This document shows, one piece after another, positions 50,571-60,079 of a DNA stretch of 64,000 nucleotides. The notes beneath the pieces are model-generated. The model made no database searches. It saw only the letters and a list, made by a program, of their open reading frames with translations, and was not told the DNA's origin. Every line of letters begins with the position of its first letter. Position 1 is the stretch's first letter. Where the stretch lies: positions 1-64,000 of the forward strand of contig JARLJU010000130.1 of the NCBI GenBank assembly GCA_031291055.1, written 5' to 3'. The stretch is from Rudaea sp. GTDB taxonomy: Bacteria > Pseudomonadota > Gammaproteobacteria > Xanthomonadales > Rhodanobacteraceae. The position numbers and the translations under genes were made by a program.

Positions 50571-51335
50571 CTAGCCCGCTCCCCGCCAATCCTCAGGCAA
50601 CAAGCCGCGATAACGACGGCTCAGCATCACTTCGCTGCCATCCTTCAATGTCAATTTCAAATCACCGTGCGCCCAGGGCGATATCCCGGCAATGAAATCC
50701 GCACGCAGCAGATGCGAACGGTGCACGCGCAGGAATTCCGCCGGATCCAGGCGTTGCGCCAGACGCGACAAGGTCGCGCGGACAAGATGGCGTCGCCCCG
50801 CCGTGTGGACTTCGACATAGTTGCCGGCGGCGCTCAGGCGCTGCACGGCGGCGATCGGGACGATCAACGTGCGGCCGCGTTCGTGGACGACGATGCGTCT
50901 GAGCCGCGGCGCGCTGGCAAGTTTGCGCAGGCGTTCCTCGTCGGCGGCGTCGCCCTCGCCCTCGGCGCGTGCGACCAGACGCTCGCCGACGCGCTCCAGC
51001 GTGCGCGCAAAACGTTCGCGGTCGAATGGCTTGAGCAGGTAATCGAGCGCGGCGAATTCGAACGCGCGCAGCGCATGTTCGTGAAACGCAGTAGTGAACA
51101 CGATCAGTGGATAGGGCGGCGCAGCGCGCGTGAGCAGATCGAAGCCGCTCTCGGCGCCGAGGGCGATATCCAGAAACAGCAGGTCGGGCTTTTCATTGCG
51201 CCAGGCGGCGAGTCCACCGGCGACATCTTCGGCCTCGGCGACAATCCGATAGTTCGCATGTTCGCCGAGAAAGCGACGCAGCTTCGCCCGCGCCGGCGGT
51301 TCGTCTTCGACGATGACGACGCGGATCTCAGGCAT
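50571..51335 (-). CDS. LytTR-type response regulator
   Basis: This 254-residue protein has an N-terminal receiver (about 3-120) with the acidic VEDEPP, phosphoacceptor Asp56 in LLFLDIALG, Thr in VFTTAFHEHA and Lys in YLLKPFDRE. The C-terminal LytTR DNA-binding domain (about 150-250) has VQRLSAAGNYVEVHTAGRRH and FLRVHRSHLL. It overlaps the kinase gene by 8 bp and must be its partner. The target genes are unknown; the CDF gene ahead in the same direction is a possible one. Confidence 0.92.
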   Translation of the reverse strand: MPEIRVVIVEDEPPARAKLRRFLGEHANYRIVAEAEDVAGGLAAWRNEKPDLLFLDIALGAESGFDLLTRAAPPYPLIVFTTAFHEHALRAFEFAALDYLLKPFDRERFARTLERVGERLVARAEGEGDAADEERLRKLASAPRLRRIVVHERGRTLIVPIAAVQRLSAAGNYVEVHTAGRRHLVRATLSRLAQRLDPAEFLRVHRSHLLRADFIAGISPWAHGDLKLTLKDGSEVMLSRRYRGLLPEDWRGAG

Positions 51336-52413
51336 CGGTGAGCGGCAAATCGATTTCGACGCATGTGCCGCCGCCCGGCCGGGGTGCGATGCGGAAAATA
51401 TGGTCTTGCGGATACAGCAGGTCGAGCCTGCTGCGCACGTTGGCGAGGCCGGTGCCTGGCGCGAAGGCAGGATCGAGTCCCGCGCCGTTGTCTTCGATCG
51501 TACAACGCAGGCGGCCGGCACCGGCGCGAATCGTCACCTCGACCTGCCCTCGTCCGCTTTTCAAACCATGCTCGAAGGCGTTCTCGACCAGCGGCTGCAG
51601 GAGCAGGCGCGGGATACGTGCGTCGCGCGCGGTTGGGTCGAGCGTGATTTTCGTATCGAGCTTGCCACGAAAGCGCTCGCGCATCAGCTCGAAGTAGCGT
51701 TCGAGCCAGACGATGTCGTCTTCGACGCGGACATGCGCGCTGCCCGATTCGGCAAGCGCCGCGCGCAGCAACTCGGCGAATGCGGCGATCATGCGGTCGG
51801 CTGCATCGACATCCTCGTGCATGCGGTTCGAGATCGCATTTAGCGTGTTGAACATGAAGTGCGGTTCGATCTGCGCGGTAAGCTGGGCCAGGCGCGCTTC
51901 GCTCAAGTCGCGTTCGAGGCTGATCACGGCCAGTTCGCGTTCGCGACGCAAGCGCTGTGTCCGCAACGCAATGCAGGCGACGATGATGATGGCGTAGCTG
52001 ATCAGATCCTTCTGCAGTTCATAGGCGAATCCCAGCCACGGATCGCCGAATTCGTAACGGCTGCCCGCGATGGCGTAGACCAACCGGCGGATACCGACCA
52101 TGCCGAACGTATGCACGGCGGAAAACACGAGCGCCGCGGGAACGTGCAGCGGGAGGCGGCGCAGCCAATCGCGGCCGGTCAGTGGCACGCGCCGCTCGAA
52201 TTTGTACACCAGCACGGCGAGCACGGCCATCAAGGCCGCGCTGCTGAGTTCCCAGGTCATGGGCTCCCAGGCCGCAATCGGCTGGCCGCCGTTGCGGCGA
52301 CCGATGATGACGTTGACCGCAAGCCATAAACCGAGCGCTGCCCACGCAGCGGCGTAGCCAACCCAGAACAGGGTCCGGCTGCGTCGCTCCGGGATCGGTG
52401 CCGTGCTTGCCAT
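51328..52413 (-). CDS. LytS/AlgZ-type membrane histidine kinase
   Basis: This protein of about 361 residues has four membrane helices in the first half (about 15-150). The His_kinase domain has the phosphorylated His in AQIEPHFMFNTLNAISNRM, and the HATPase_c domain has LLLQPLVENAFEHGL and IEDNGAGLD. The arrangement is that of the LytS/YehU/AlgZ group, whose partners are LytTR regulators, and one follows directly with 8-bp overlap. Start ATG 52413 is preferred; a GTG at 52434 would overlap the CDF gene by 14 bp. The signal sensed is unknown. Confidence 0.91.
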   Translation of the reverse strand: MASTAPIPERRSRTLFWVGYAAAWAALGLWLAVNVIIGRRNGGQPIAAWEPMTWELSSAALMAVLAVLVYKFERRVPLTGRDWLRRLPLHVPAALVFSAVHTFGMVGIRRLVYAIAGSRYEFGDPWLGFAYELQKDLISYAIIIVACIALRTQRLRRERELAVISLERDLSEARLAQLTAQIEPHFMFNTLNAISNRMHEDVDAADRMIAAFAELLRAALAESGSAHVRVEDDIVWLERYFELMRERFRGKLDTKITLDPTARDARIPRLLLQPLVENAFEHGLKSGRGQVEVTIRAGAGRLRCTIEDNGAGLDPAFAPGTGLANVRSRLDLLYPQDHIFRIAPRPGGGTCVEIDLPLTDA

Positions 52414-52420
52414 CCGGCCC

Positions 52421-53329
52421 TCAATCCACCACATCGGGCTCGAAGAACGACCAGCGGATTTCCGGGAACCGCTTCTTCATCGCCGCTTCCACGCGGTTGA
52501 TCGCGGCAATCAGCTCGGCACCGGAAAGCTCGCCACGCATCTGCGCCTTGGTCGCGACCATCACATCAGGACCGAGTTGCAGCGTGATCAGGTTGAACAC
52601 ACGCTCGACTTCGGGCTGGGCGCCGACGAAGTTGAAGATCGCACCGCGCAAGCGCGGTTCGACGCTTTGCCCGACCAGGAGCGAGGCCACTTCGCGCGCA
52701 ACGAATATCGCCACCAGGCACAACAGCACGCCGATCGCGATCGAGCCCCAGGCATCGAACACAGGGTTGCCGCTGACGGCGGTCGCGGTCACTGCGACAA
52801 GCGCAATGGCCAGGCCGAGCAGCGCGGCAAGATCTTCGCCGAACACGACGATCAATTCGCTCTGCCGGCTCTCGCGAAACCAGCGCCACAGGTTCTGGCC
52901 GCCACGTGCCTTGCGCACTTCGCGCAGGCAGCCCCACATCGAAAACGATTCGGCGACCAGACTGAAGCCGAGCACGCCGATCGCCAGCCAGGGCAGACGC
53001 AGCAGCTCCGGGTGGTTAAGCTTGTGCACGCCTTCGTAGAACGAAAACATGCCGCCGACGCTGAACAGCAGCAGCGCCACGAGGAAGGACCAGAAGTACA
53101 CGACCATGCCGTAGCCGAGCGGATGGTCCGGCGACGGCGCGCGCTTGGCGTGGCGCATGCCGAACAGCAGCAGAATCTGGTTGCCGCAGTCGGCGAGCGA
53201 ATGGACAGCCTCGGCCAGCATCGAACCGGAGCCGGTAATCATCGCCGCGACGAGCTTGGCGAGGAAGATCGCGAAGTTGGCGCCGAGTGCGAAAAAGATG
53301 GTCTTGAGCGAATCGGCCTTGGCGGACAT
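52421..53329 (-). CDS. Cation diffusion facilitator-family transporter (second copy)
   Basis: This 302-residue transporter has an N-terminal FALGANFAIFLAKLVAAMIT helix. Helix 2 is SMLAEAVHSLADCGNQILLL, with the H-x-x-x-D pair of CDF metal sites. Helix 5 has VFGEDLAALLGLAIALV, where the usual HxxxD is replaced by Glu-Asp (GEDLAAL), so the metal site is unlike the zinc-type CDF at 23131-24072. Sequence and site resemble the group that includes ZNT9-like proteins. It is 8 bp before the kinase gene and likely in one operon with the two-component system. Confidence 0.87.
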   Translation of the reverse strand: MSAKADSLKTIFFALGANFAIFLAKLVAAMITGSGSMLAEAVHSLADCGNQILLLFGMRHAKRAPSPDHPLGYGMVVYFWSFLVALLLFSVGGMFSFYEGVHKLNHPELLRLPWLAIGVLGFSLVAESFSMWGCLREVRKARGGQNLWRWFRESRQSELIVVFGEDLAALLGLAIALVAVTATAVSGNPVFDAWGSIAIGVLLCLVAIFVAREVASLLVGQSVEPRLRGAIFNFVGAQPEVERVFNLITLQLGPDVMVATKAQMRGELSGAELIAAINRVEAAMKKRFPEIRWSFFEPDVVD

Positions 53330-53426
53330 TCCAGGTTCCTGCCACTACGTTGTCAGCAGCAGGAGTCTAGCATTGCGGCATGCAACGTCCCGGCCCATTC
53401 GTTGGGTCGCCATCAGGAGACAGGCC

Positions 53427-53822
53427 ATGGCAAGTGCACAAATCAGGAAATCCACACCGGTACTTTTCGTCGAGGCGATCGAGCCGAGCCTTGCGTTCTG
53501 GCAGGAACGCCTGGGTTTCGAGCGTCCAGTCGAAGTCCCCGACGGCGAACGCATCGGCTTTGCCATACTGAGCCAGGGCACCGTGGAAGTGATGTACCAG
53601 ACCGTCGCGATGCTGCGAAAGGATTCGGCCGCACATGCGGTCGACTTCAACGGCGATAAAACCTTCCTTTTTATTGAAGTGGACAATCTTGAGACCATCG
53701 AGCAGGAACTGCTCGGGTTTGAAATCGTCATGCCGAAGCGGGAGACGTTCTACGGTTCGACCGAGATCGGCTACCGCGAACCGGGCGGTCATTTCATCAC
53801 GTTCGCACAGTTCAAGCGGTAG
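53427..53822 (+). CDS. VOC/glyoxalase-like protein
   Basis: This 131-residue protein with a vicinal-oxygen-chelate fold has two beta-alpha-beta-beta-beta units. The first is VLFVEAIEPSLAFWQERLGF and the second FLFIEVDNLETIEQELLGFE with the end strand YREPGGHFITFAQF. A Shine-Dalgarno CAGGAGACA precedes the ATG. It resembles glyoxalase/bleomycin-resistance proteins, but the metal residues are not clear and the activity is unknown. Confidence 0.82.
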   Translation: MASAQIRKSTPVLFVEAIEPSLAFWQERLGFERPVEVPDGERIGFAILSQGTVEVMYQTVAMLRKDSAAHAVDFNGDKTFLFIEVDNLETIEQELLGFEIVMPKRETFYGSTEIGYREPGGHFITFAQFKR

Positions 53823-53904
53823 GAGCCAGGGTCAAATTCCGCATGCATTGAGCACGCGTCGGGACGGGGGCATACTGGGCCGCCGACGAACGAGGCCGTG
53901 AATC

Positions 53905-54582
53905 TTGATCACTGTCCACCACCTCAACAACTCGCGCTCGCAGCGTGTGCTGTGGCTGCTGGAAGAACTGGGCCTGCCCTACGAGATCAAGCGCTATCAG
54001 CGCGATCGCAAGACCATGCTCGCGCCGCCGGCGTTGCGCGAGGTGCATCCGCTCGGCAAATCGCCGGTGATCACCGACGGTGCACTGACGCTTGCCGAGT
54101 CTGGCGCGATCATCGAATACCTGGTCGATACCTATGACAAGAGCCATCTTGCGCCCGCGCGCGGAACGGCCGAGCGACTGCGCTACACCTATTGGCTGCA
54201 CTACGCGGAAGGTTCGGCGATGCCGCCGTTGCTGCTCAAGCTGGTATTCGATCGCATCGAAAAATCTCCGATGCCGTTCTTTGCAAGACCCATTGCACGC
54301 GCCATTGCCGGGCGTGCCAAAGGCGCTTTCATCGACCCGCAGATCGCCCTGCACCTGGACTATCTGGAGTCGGAGCTGGGCCAGAGCGCCTGGTTCGCCG
54401 GCGCGGATTTCAGCGCCGCCGATATCCAGATGAGTTTTCCGCTGGAGGCGGCTGCTGCCCGCGCCGGCCTGAACGACAGTCGCCCGAAGCTGACGGATTT
54501 CCTCGAGCGCATTCACGCACGACCGGCGTACAAGCGCGCCCTGGAACGCGGTGGGGAATATGAATTGCTGAGCCGATGCTAG
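53905..54582 (+). CDS. Glutathione S-transferase-family protein
   Basis: This 225-residue protein from TTG 53905 has a thioredoxin-like N-terminal domain with VHHLNNSRSQRVLWLLEELG (catalytic Ser region), the cis-Pro segment GKSPVITDG and the ESGAIIEYL glutathione-binding motif. An all-helical C-terminal domain (about 90-215) follows. It is an ordinary bacterial soluble GST with unknown substrate. Its TAG stop overlaps the stop of the convergent MmcQ-like gene through the palindromic CTAG. Confidence 0.88.
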   Translation: MITVHHLNNSRSQRVLWLLEELGLPYEIKRYQRDRKTMLAPPALREVHPLGKSPVITDGALTLAESGAIIEYLVDTYDKSHLAPARGTAERLRYTYWLHYAEGSAMPPLLLKLVFDRIEKSPMPFFARPIARAIAGRAKGAFIDPQIALHLDYLESELGQSAWFAGADFSAADIQMSFPLEAAAARAGLNDSRPKLTDFLERIHARPAYKRALERGGEYELLSRC

Positions 54583-54926
54583 CCGAGCTTGGCTTGCAAC
54601 TTCTTCGAAAGCTTCGCACGCACCAGGTCGTAGGAATGGCGGACGAATTCCTCGATCTGCGTTCGCGGAAAACGCTCGGGTTCGGCAATCGTGATCCAGA
54701 ACGCGCGCGCCATGTAATGCGCCGGCACGATGCCGGGCTGGTCGGTCAGTTCAAGGAAACGTTCCGGATCGACCTTGAACGACAGCCGGTCCCGGTCCGG
54801 TCCCTGCAGGCACAGTACGGCGAACATCTTGGAAGCGACCGTGAACACCAGGTCGTCTTCCCATTTGATGCTACTGGCCACTCCGGGCCACGCAGCGCAA
54901 AATGTCTTGAGTTCGTCGGCTTTCAC
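54579..54926 (-). CDS. MmcQ/YjbR-family protein
   Basis: This protein of about 115 residues from GTG 54926 has the family signature AAWPGVASSIKWEDDLVFTV, then MFAVLCL, the GIVPAHYMARAFWITI segment and a C-terminal IEEFVRHSYDLVRAKLSKK helix. MmcQ/YjbR proteins have a DNA-binding-like fold of unknown function. Upstream in-frame starts up to 55049 would overlap the divergent GNAT gene and are less likely. Confidence 0.85.
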   Translation of the reverse strand: MKADELKTFCAAWPGVASSIKWEDDLVFTVASKMFAVLCLQGPDRDRLSFKVDPERFLELTDQPGIVPAHYMARAFWITIAEPERFPRTQIEEFVRHSYDLVRAKLSKKLQAKLG

Positions 54927-55017
54927 AAGATGTTGCAATCCTTTCAATTCAGCTGTCTGAACCAAGGCCGCCGGAATTAGGTGGCCTGCTCCAGAAACGC
55001 CGGGCAAGGTGCTGCGC

Positions 55018-55605
55018 ATGAACACTCTAGCAAAAACGTCACCCCGCACCTATCCGAACATCGACACGCATAAAGTGGATTCTGTGCCTGCCGCAACCGG
55101 CGAGCACGTGATGACGCGCGACGGCCGCAAACTTGTCCTGCGCCGGATCCGGGCCGATGACGTTGCCGCCTTGCAGCGCGGTTTCGCGCATCTGTCGCCT
55201 GAAGAAGTACGCATGCGCTTCCTGCACCCGATGGCCGAACTGCCACGCGACCTGGCGGTCAGCCTGTGTGATCTGGATCCACGCTACGCCGTCGCCTGGG
55301 TGCTGGCCGACCCGGACGGCGCGCCGGACGCTGAAATCCATGCCGTGGCGCGCGCCTATCTGGACCCGGTCACCGAACAGGCGGAGTTCGCGCCTGTCGT
55401 ACAGCAGGACATCTCCGGCCAGGGCTTCGGCACCCTGCTGATGAAACGCGTGATCGATGACATGCGCCGGCTCGGGGCCACAGAATTGTGGGGCGATATA
55501 CTTCTGGACAATGCCGCCATGCTCAGCCTGTGCGATACGCTCGGTTTCGAGCATACCCAGGTGCCGCACAATGCCGGCGTGCAGCGGGTGATACTGAGCC
55601 TGTAA
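55018..55605 (+). CDS. GNAT-family acetyltransferase
   Basis: This 195-residue protein has a GNAT fold. The acetyl-CoA motif is QQDISGQGFGTLLMKRVIDD (the Q/R-x-x-G-x-G/A type) and a second piece is LDNAAMLSLCDTLGFEHT. The RDGRKLVLRRIRADDVAALQ start and HLSPEEVRMRFLHPM resemble the acetyltransferase domain that is fused to acyl-CoA synthetase-like proteins in Pat enzymes, here as a stand-alone. The substrate, perhaps a protein lysine, is inferred. Confidence 0.88.
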   Translation: MNTLAKTSPRTYPNIDTHKVDSVPAATGEHVMTRDGRKLVLRRIRADDVAALQRGFAHLSPEEVRMRFLHPMAELPRDLAVSLCDLDPRYAVAWVLADPDGAPDAEIHAVARAYLDPVTEQAEFAPVVQQDISGQGFGTLLMKRVIDDMRRLGATELWGDILLDNAAMLSLCDTLGFEHTQVPHNAGVQRVILSL

Positions 55606-55611
55606 CGGGAC

Positions 55612-58600
55612 TCAAACCGCGTCGTGCGCGGGCTCCGCCACGCGCCTGCGGCTTTCTCGCCATCGCCGCACGCGCGTCTGCGCATGATCGAAATACAGGT
55701 AGAGCACGGGCGTCAGGTACAGGGTCAGCAACTGCGAAGTCAGCAGGCCGCCAACCACCGCAAGACCCAGCGGCCGCCGCGACTCGCCGCCCGCACCCAG
55801 CCCTATCGCAATCGGCAAGGTACCGAACAATGCGGCGAAGCTGGTCATCATGATCGGACGGAAACGCACCAGGCTGGCCTCGAAGATCGACTCTTCCGCC
55901 GTCTTCCCGCAGCGTTCGGCCTCGACCGCAAAATCGATCATCATGATCGCGTTCTTCTTGACGATGCCGATGAGCATGATCAGACCGACCGCCGAATACA
56001 GGTTCAGGTCGATGTGAAAAATCAGCAAAGTCAACAATGCGCCAAATGCAGCAGTCGGCAGGCCGAGCAGGATGGTCACCGGATGGATGAAGCTCTCGTA
56101 GAGGATCCCGAGCACGAGATAGATCACGAAGATCGCGAGCACGAGCAGGATGCCCATGCCGGCGATCGACGACTGGAACGCCTGCGCCGTACCCTGGAAC
56201 GACGCGGTAATCGTTTCCGGCATCTTGATCCCGGCGACGGCGGTGTCGATGCGCTCGACTGCCTGGCTCAACGAGACGCCGGGCGCCAGGTTGAAGGAAA
56301 TCGTTACCGACGGCACCTGACCGAGGTGGCTGATCGTCGCCGGCCCGACCGATTTGTCGAAACGGGCCACGGCTGACAACGGCACGAGCTGGCCACCGCT
56401 GCTGTGGATGTAGATCTGGCCGAGCACGGCTGGATCATTCTGCTTGGCCGGGTCGACCTGCATCAGCACCCAGTACTGGTCGATCGACGTGTAAATCGTG
56501 GATACCTGCTGCGGTCCGAACGCCGTATACAATGCGCCCTCGATCTGTGCCGCCGTCACGCCGACTGCCGAGGCCGCGTCGCGATCGATCTTGACGTCCA
56601 TCTCGGGCGTGGCGATCAGCAGATCGCTGGTGACATCCTGAAAACCCTGCAGCTTCGATACCGCATCGACCAATTTCGGCACGAAGGCGAACAGTTCCCT
56701 GGTGTCGATATCCTGCAAAGTATACTGATACTGGGTCTTGGTCAGCTGACCGCCGATGCGGATGATCGGGATGTTCTGCAGGTACACCTTGAAGCCGGGA
56801 ATGCCGGTAAGCTTGGGACGCAATTCCTGGATGATTTCGTCGGGCGTCAGACGCTCGCTGCGCGGCTTCATGGTGATGATCATGCGGCCGAGATTCAGTG
56901 TCGCGCTGCTGCCGGAAACGCCGATGAACGACATGACGCCCTGGATGTTCTTGTCCTGCTGGATGATGGCCGCGGCCTGCGCCTGCTTGCGCGCCATCTC
57001 GTCGAAGCCGACATCCTGGTCGGCTTCGGTGAAGACAAACAGCTGGCCGGTATCGTCGCTGGGAAGGAAGCCTTTCGGCACGAACACGAACAACGCGACG
57101 GTCGCGATGAGGAGCAGGCCGAATCCGATCATGACCAGGCGCCGGTGTTCGAGGCTGGCATGCAGGGTTTTCCTGTAGAAGTTCTGCATGCCGTCGAACA
57201 CGTCTTCAAAAAACTGGTACATGCGCCCGTGCTTTTCGCCCTTGTGCGATTTGAGCATGCGGCCGCACAGCATCGGCGTCAGCGACAGCGAGACGAATCC
57301 CGACACCAGCACGGCAGCAACGATGGTCACAGCGAATTCGTGCAGCAGGCGGCCGATGATGCCGCCCATGAACAGCAACGGGATGAATACCGCGGCCAGC
57401 GACAGGGTCATCGATACGATCGTGAAACCGATCTCTTTCGCACCATCGAACGTCGCCTGCATCGGCGTCTTGCCCATTTCCATGTGGCGCGAGATGTTCT
57501 CGAGCATGACGATCGCATCGTCGACAACGAAGCCAACGCACAGTGTCAGCGCCATCAGCGAAAGATTGTCCAGGCTGTAGCCAAACGGATACATGACCGC
57601 GAACGTGCCGACAATCGACATCGGCAACGCCAGTGACGGGATGATCGTCGCGGACAGATTGCGCAAGAAGATAAAAATGACCAGCACGACCAGACCCAGC
57701 GCCAGCAACAGGCTGAACTCCACATCGTCGACCGACGCGCGGATGCTTTCGGTGCGGTCGTAGAACACTTTCAGGTCAATGCCCGCCGGCAGCTGCTTCT
57801 CGAATCCGGGCAGCACGGCGCGGATGCGCTGCACCACGGCGATCGTGTTGACGCCGGGCTGTTTCTGGATCGCGAGCAGCACGCCGCGCTGCCCGTTCAC
57901 CCACGCGGCGAGCTTGTCGGTCTGCACGCCGTCGTAGACACGCCCGATGTCACGCAGGCGTACCGGCGCGCCGTTCTGGTAGCTGACGATAAGGTCGGCG
58001 AATGGTTTTGCCGAATCGTATTGGCCGTTGACGATGACGTTGTAGGTGCGATCGTTGCCATACAGGACGCCGGTGGGCAGATCGACGTTGCCGTTGCTCA
58101 CCGCCGCCTGCACCTGATCGATGCCGAGCCCGCGGGCGGCCATGGCGCCCGGATCCAGGTCGATGCGCACCGCGTATTTTGCCGAACCGTAAACGTTGAC
58201 CAAGGCAACGCCATCGATCATCGACAGGCGCTGCGCCAGCAGCGATTCCCCGTATTCGTCCACTTTCGACAACGGCAACGTCTTGGAACTCATGCCGATG
58301 AAAAAAATCGGCGCGTCAGCCGGGTTGACCTTGCGGAACGTCGGCGGCGTGGTCATGGTCGGCGGCAGCTGCTTGAGTGCCGCCGAGATCGCCGACTGTA
58401 CATCCAGCGCGGCCGAGTCGATATTGCGTTCGAGCGTGAACTGCAACGTGATCTGGCTTTGCCCGATGCCGCTCACCGAGGTCATCGAGTCGAGCGCGGC
58501 GATCGACGAAAACTGCTTCTCCAGCGGTGTCGCCACCGCCGAGGCCATCGTGTCCGGCGCCGCACCCGGCAATAGCGCCGTCACCTGGATCGTGGGGAAA

Positions 58601-58725
58601 TCCACATTGGGAAGATCCGATACCGGCAACATCCGGTAGGCCACGATGCCGAAGACCAGAATGCCGACCATGACCAGTGTGGTCATTACCGGCCGGCGTA
58701 CGAAAATTTCCGATACTGAGGTCAT
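55612..58725 (-). CDS. RND efflux pump inner-membrane transporter (HAE1 type)
   Basis: This 1037-residue RND transporter has 12 membrane helices and two large periplasmic loops. SEIFVRRPVMTTLVMVGIL opens the protein. The proton-relay aspartates lie in LCVGFVVDDAIVMLENISRH, and the MdtB/MuxB-like subgroup is suggested by VEFSLLLALGLVVLVIFIFL and RNLSATIIPSLALP. It would expel drugs or other compounds, driven by protons. It is 24 bp behind its periplasmic adaptor. No outer-membrane channel (TolC/OprM) is adjacent, so that part must come from elsewhere in the genome. Confidence 0.93.
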   Translation of the reverse strand: MTSVSEIFVRRPVMTTLVMVGILVFGIVAYRMLPVSDLPNVDFPTIQVTALLPGAAPDTMASAVATPLEKQFSSIAALDSMTSVSGIGQSQITLQFTLERNIDSAALDVQSAISAALKQLPPTMTTPPTFRKVNPADAPIFFIGMSSKTLPLSKVDEYGESLLAQRLSMIDGVALVNVYGSAKYAVRIDLDPGAMAARGLGIDQVQAAVSNGNVDLPTGVLYGNDRTYNVIVNGQYDSAKPFADLIVSYQNGAPVRLRDIGRVYDGVQTDKLAAWVNGQRGVLLAIQKQPGVNTIAVVQRIRAVLPGFEKQLPAGIDLKVFYDRTESIRASVDDVEFSLLLALGLVVLVIFIFLRNLSATIIPSLALPMSIVGTFAVMYPFGYSLDNLSLMALTLCVGFVVDDAIVMLENISRHMEMGKTPMQATFDGAKEIGFTIVSMTLSLAAVFIPLLFMGGIIGRLLHEFAVTIVAAVLVSGFVSLSLTPMLCGRMLKSHKGEKHGRMYQFFEDVFDGMQNFYRKTLHASLEHRRLVMIGFGLLLIATVALFVFVPKGFLPSDDTGQLFVFTEADQDVGFDEMARKQAQAAAIIQQDKNIQGVMSFIGVSGSSATLNLGRMIITMKPRSERLTPDEIIQELRPKLTGIPGFKVYLQNIPIIRIGGQLTKTQYQYTLQDIDTRELFAFVPKLVDAVSKLQGFQDVTSDLLIATPEMDVKIDRDAASAVGVTAAQIEGALYTAFGPQQVSTIYTSIDQYWVLMQVDPAKQNDPAVLGQIYIHSSGGQLVPLSAVARFDKSVGPATISHLGQVPSVTISFNLAPGVSLSQAVERIDTAVAGIKMPETITASFQGTAQAFQSSIAGMGILLVLAIFVIYLVLGILYESFIHPVTILLGLPTAAFGALLTLLIFHIDLNLYSAVGLIMLIGIVKKNAIMMIDFAVEAERCGKTAEESIFEASLVRFRPIMMTSFAALFGTLPIAIGLGAGGESRRPLGLAVVGGLLTSQLLTLYLTPVLYLYFDHAQTRVRRWRESRRRVAEPAHDAV

Positions 58726-58749
58726 GATGGCGGTGTCATCCTGCCCGCT

Positions 58750-59865
58750 TCACTTGGCTGCCTCGGCCACTTTGACCTTGCTGCCGTCGGCCAGGCGCGA
58801 CTGGCCATCGGTGACGACGGTCTCGCCGGCAGCCAGTCCTTTCGTGATCATGGAGTCGCCGCCCACGCTGCGTGCGACCGTGACCGTGCGCTGTTCCGCG
58901 CGGCCGTCGGCCTTGACCACGAAGACGTAGTTGCCGTTCGGGCCGTCCTTGACCGCGGCGTCGGGCACGACGAGCGCGTCGGCATCGCTGCCGAGGGTGA
59001 GGGAGATATTGACGAACTGGCCCGGCCACAGACGCTCGTCGGCGTTCGCAAAACTCGCGCGCAGCTTTACCGTATTCGTGGTCGGATCGATGGCATTGTC
59101 CACAAAAGCCAATTCTCCACTTGCGTTCCCGTTGATACCGTCGCCGGTCGCCTGCACGGCGAGCACGCCCCTGCCCTGCGCCGCACGCACTCGATCGACG
59201 TACCGCCCCGGCACGGCGAAATTGACGAAGATCGGGGCCAGCTGGTTCAAGGTCAGCAACGCCTGCGTATCGTTCGCCTTAACCAGATTGCCGGCCTGGA
59301 CCAGGATGCGTCCGGCGCGTCCGTCGATTGGCGCATAGATGTCGGTGTAGCCGAGCGTGAGTTTGGCCGCCTCGACGTTGGCTTGATCCACCTTCACGCT
59401 TGCGGCGGCGGCTTCGTAGGCTGTCACATACTGCTGCATCTGGTCGGCGGAAATGAAACCCTTGTCGGCGACCGGCTGGTAACGCACCACTTCGGCATGC
59501 GCCAGGTTGCGCGCAGCCTCGTCCTTGGCCAGGGCCGCATTCGTCTGCGCCAACGCCGCCTGCGCGGGACGCGGGTCAATCTTGAACAGGAGTTGGCCCT
59601 TCTTCACGTCCTCGCCATCCTTGACGCGATCTTCGAGCAGTTGCCCATCGACCAGGGACTTGATCGCCACGCTGTTGATCGCCTCGACGCTGCCGACCGC
59701 GGCGACCAATTCGGGCACGGCCTTCGTTGCTGCCTTGGTCACGCTGACCGGCACCGTTGGATCGGCCGGTGGCGGTGGCGCTCCCGAGCACGCCGCCAGC
59801 AACAACAACGCAGCGAGCGCCGGCATCCAGGGCGGCGGTGAAAATTCACGATTGGAAGATGGCAT
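58750..59865 (-). CDS. RND efflux periplasmic adaptor lipoprotein
   Basis: This 371-residue membrane-fusion protein has a lipobox in LAALLLLAAC (Cys near residue 24). The biotin-lipoyl part is AINSVAIKSLVDGQLLEDRV, followed by an alpha-helical hairpin (about 100-165) and beta-barrel domains with TDIYAPIDGRAG. It bridges the RND pump and an outer-membrane channel. Start ATG 59865 gives a normal lipoprotein signal peptide, while the frame upstream is implausible. It is divergent from mfd with 214 bp between. Confidence 0.92.
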   Translation of the reverse strand: MPSSNREFSPPPWMPALAALLLLAACSGAPPPPADPTVPVSVTKAATKAVPELVAAVGSVEAINSVAIKSLVDGQLLEDRVKDGEDVKKGQLLFKIDPRPAQAALAQTNAALAKDEAARNLAHAEVVRYQPVADKGFISADQMQQYVTAYEAAAASVKVDQANVEAAKLTLGYTDIYAPIDGRAGRILVQAGNLVKANDTQALLTLNQLAPIFVNFAVPGRYVDRVRAAQGRGVLAVQATGDGINGNASGELAFVDNAIDPTTNTVKLRASFANADERLWPGQFVNISLTLGSDADALVVPDAAVKDGPNGNYVFVVKADGRAEQRTVTVARSVGGDSMITKGLAAGETVVTDGQSRLADGSKVKVAEAAK

Positions 59866-60079
59866 GCAATTCCCGTTGTGGATGTCTGTCCGCAGCGGCG
59901 CGATTATCGCCGAAGTGGCACGCGTTACGGCACGCAAGCTCGTAAAGACTTGTGAAAGCGTTGCGGCCACTAGGCCGGAAGTCATGCCACCGCGAATGCC
60001 GCATGCGCATCCTGCGCTACACTTGCACCCATCGACTGCGCACCCGGGTGCTGCGGCGCCGTTGTTATTTTTTCAATCC

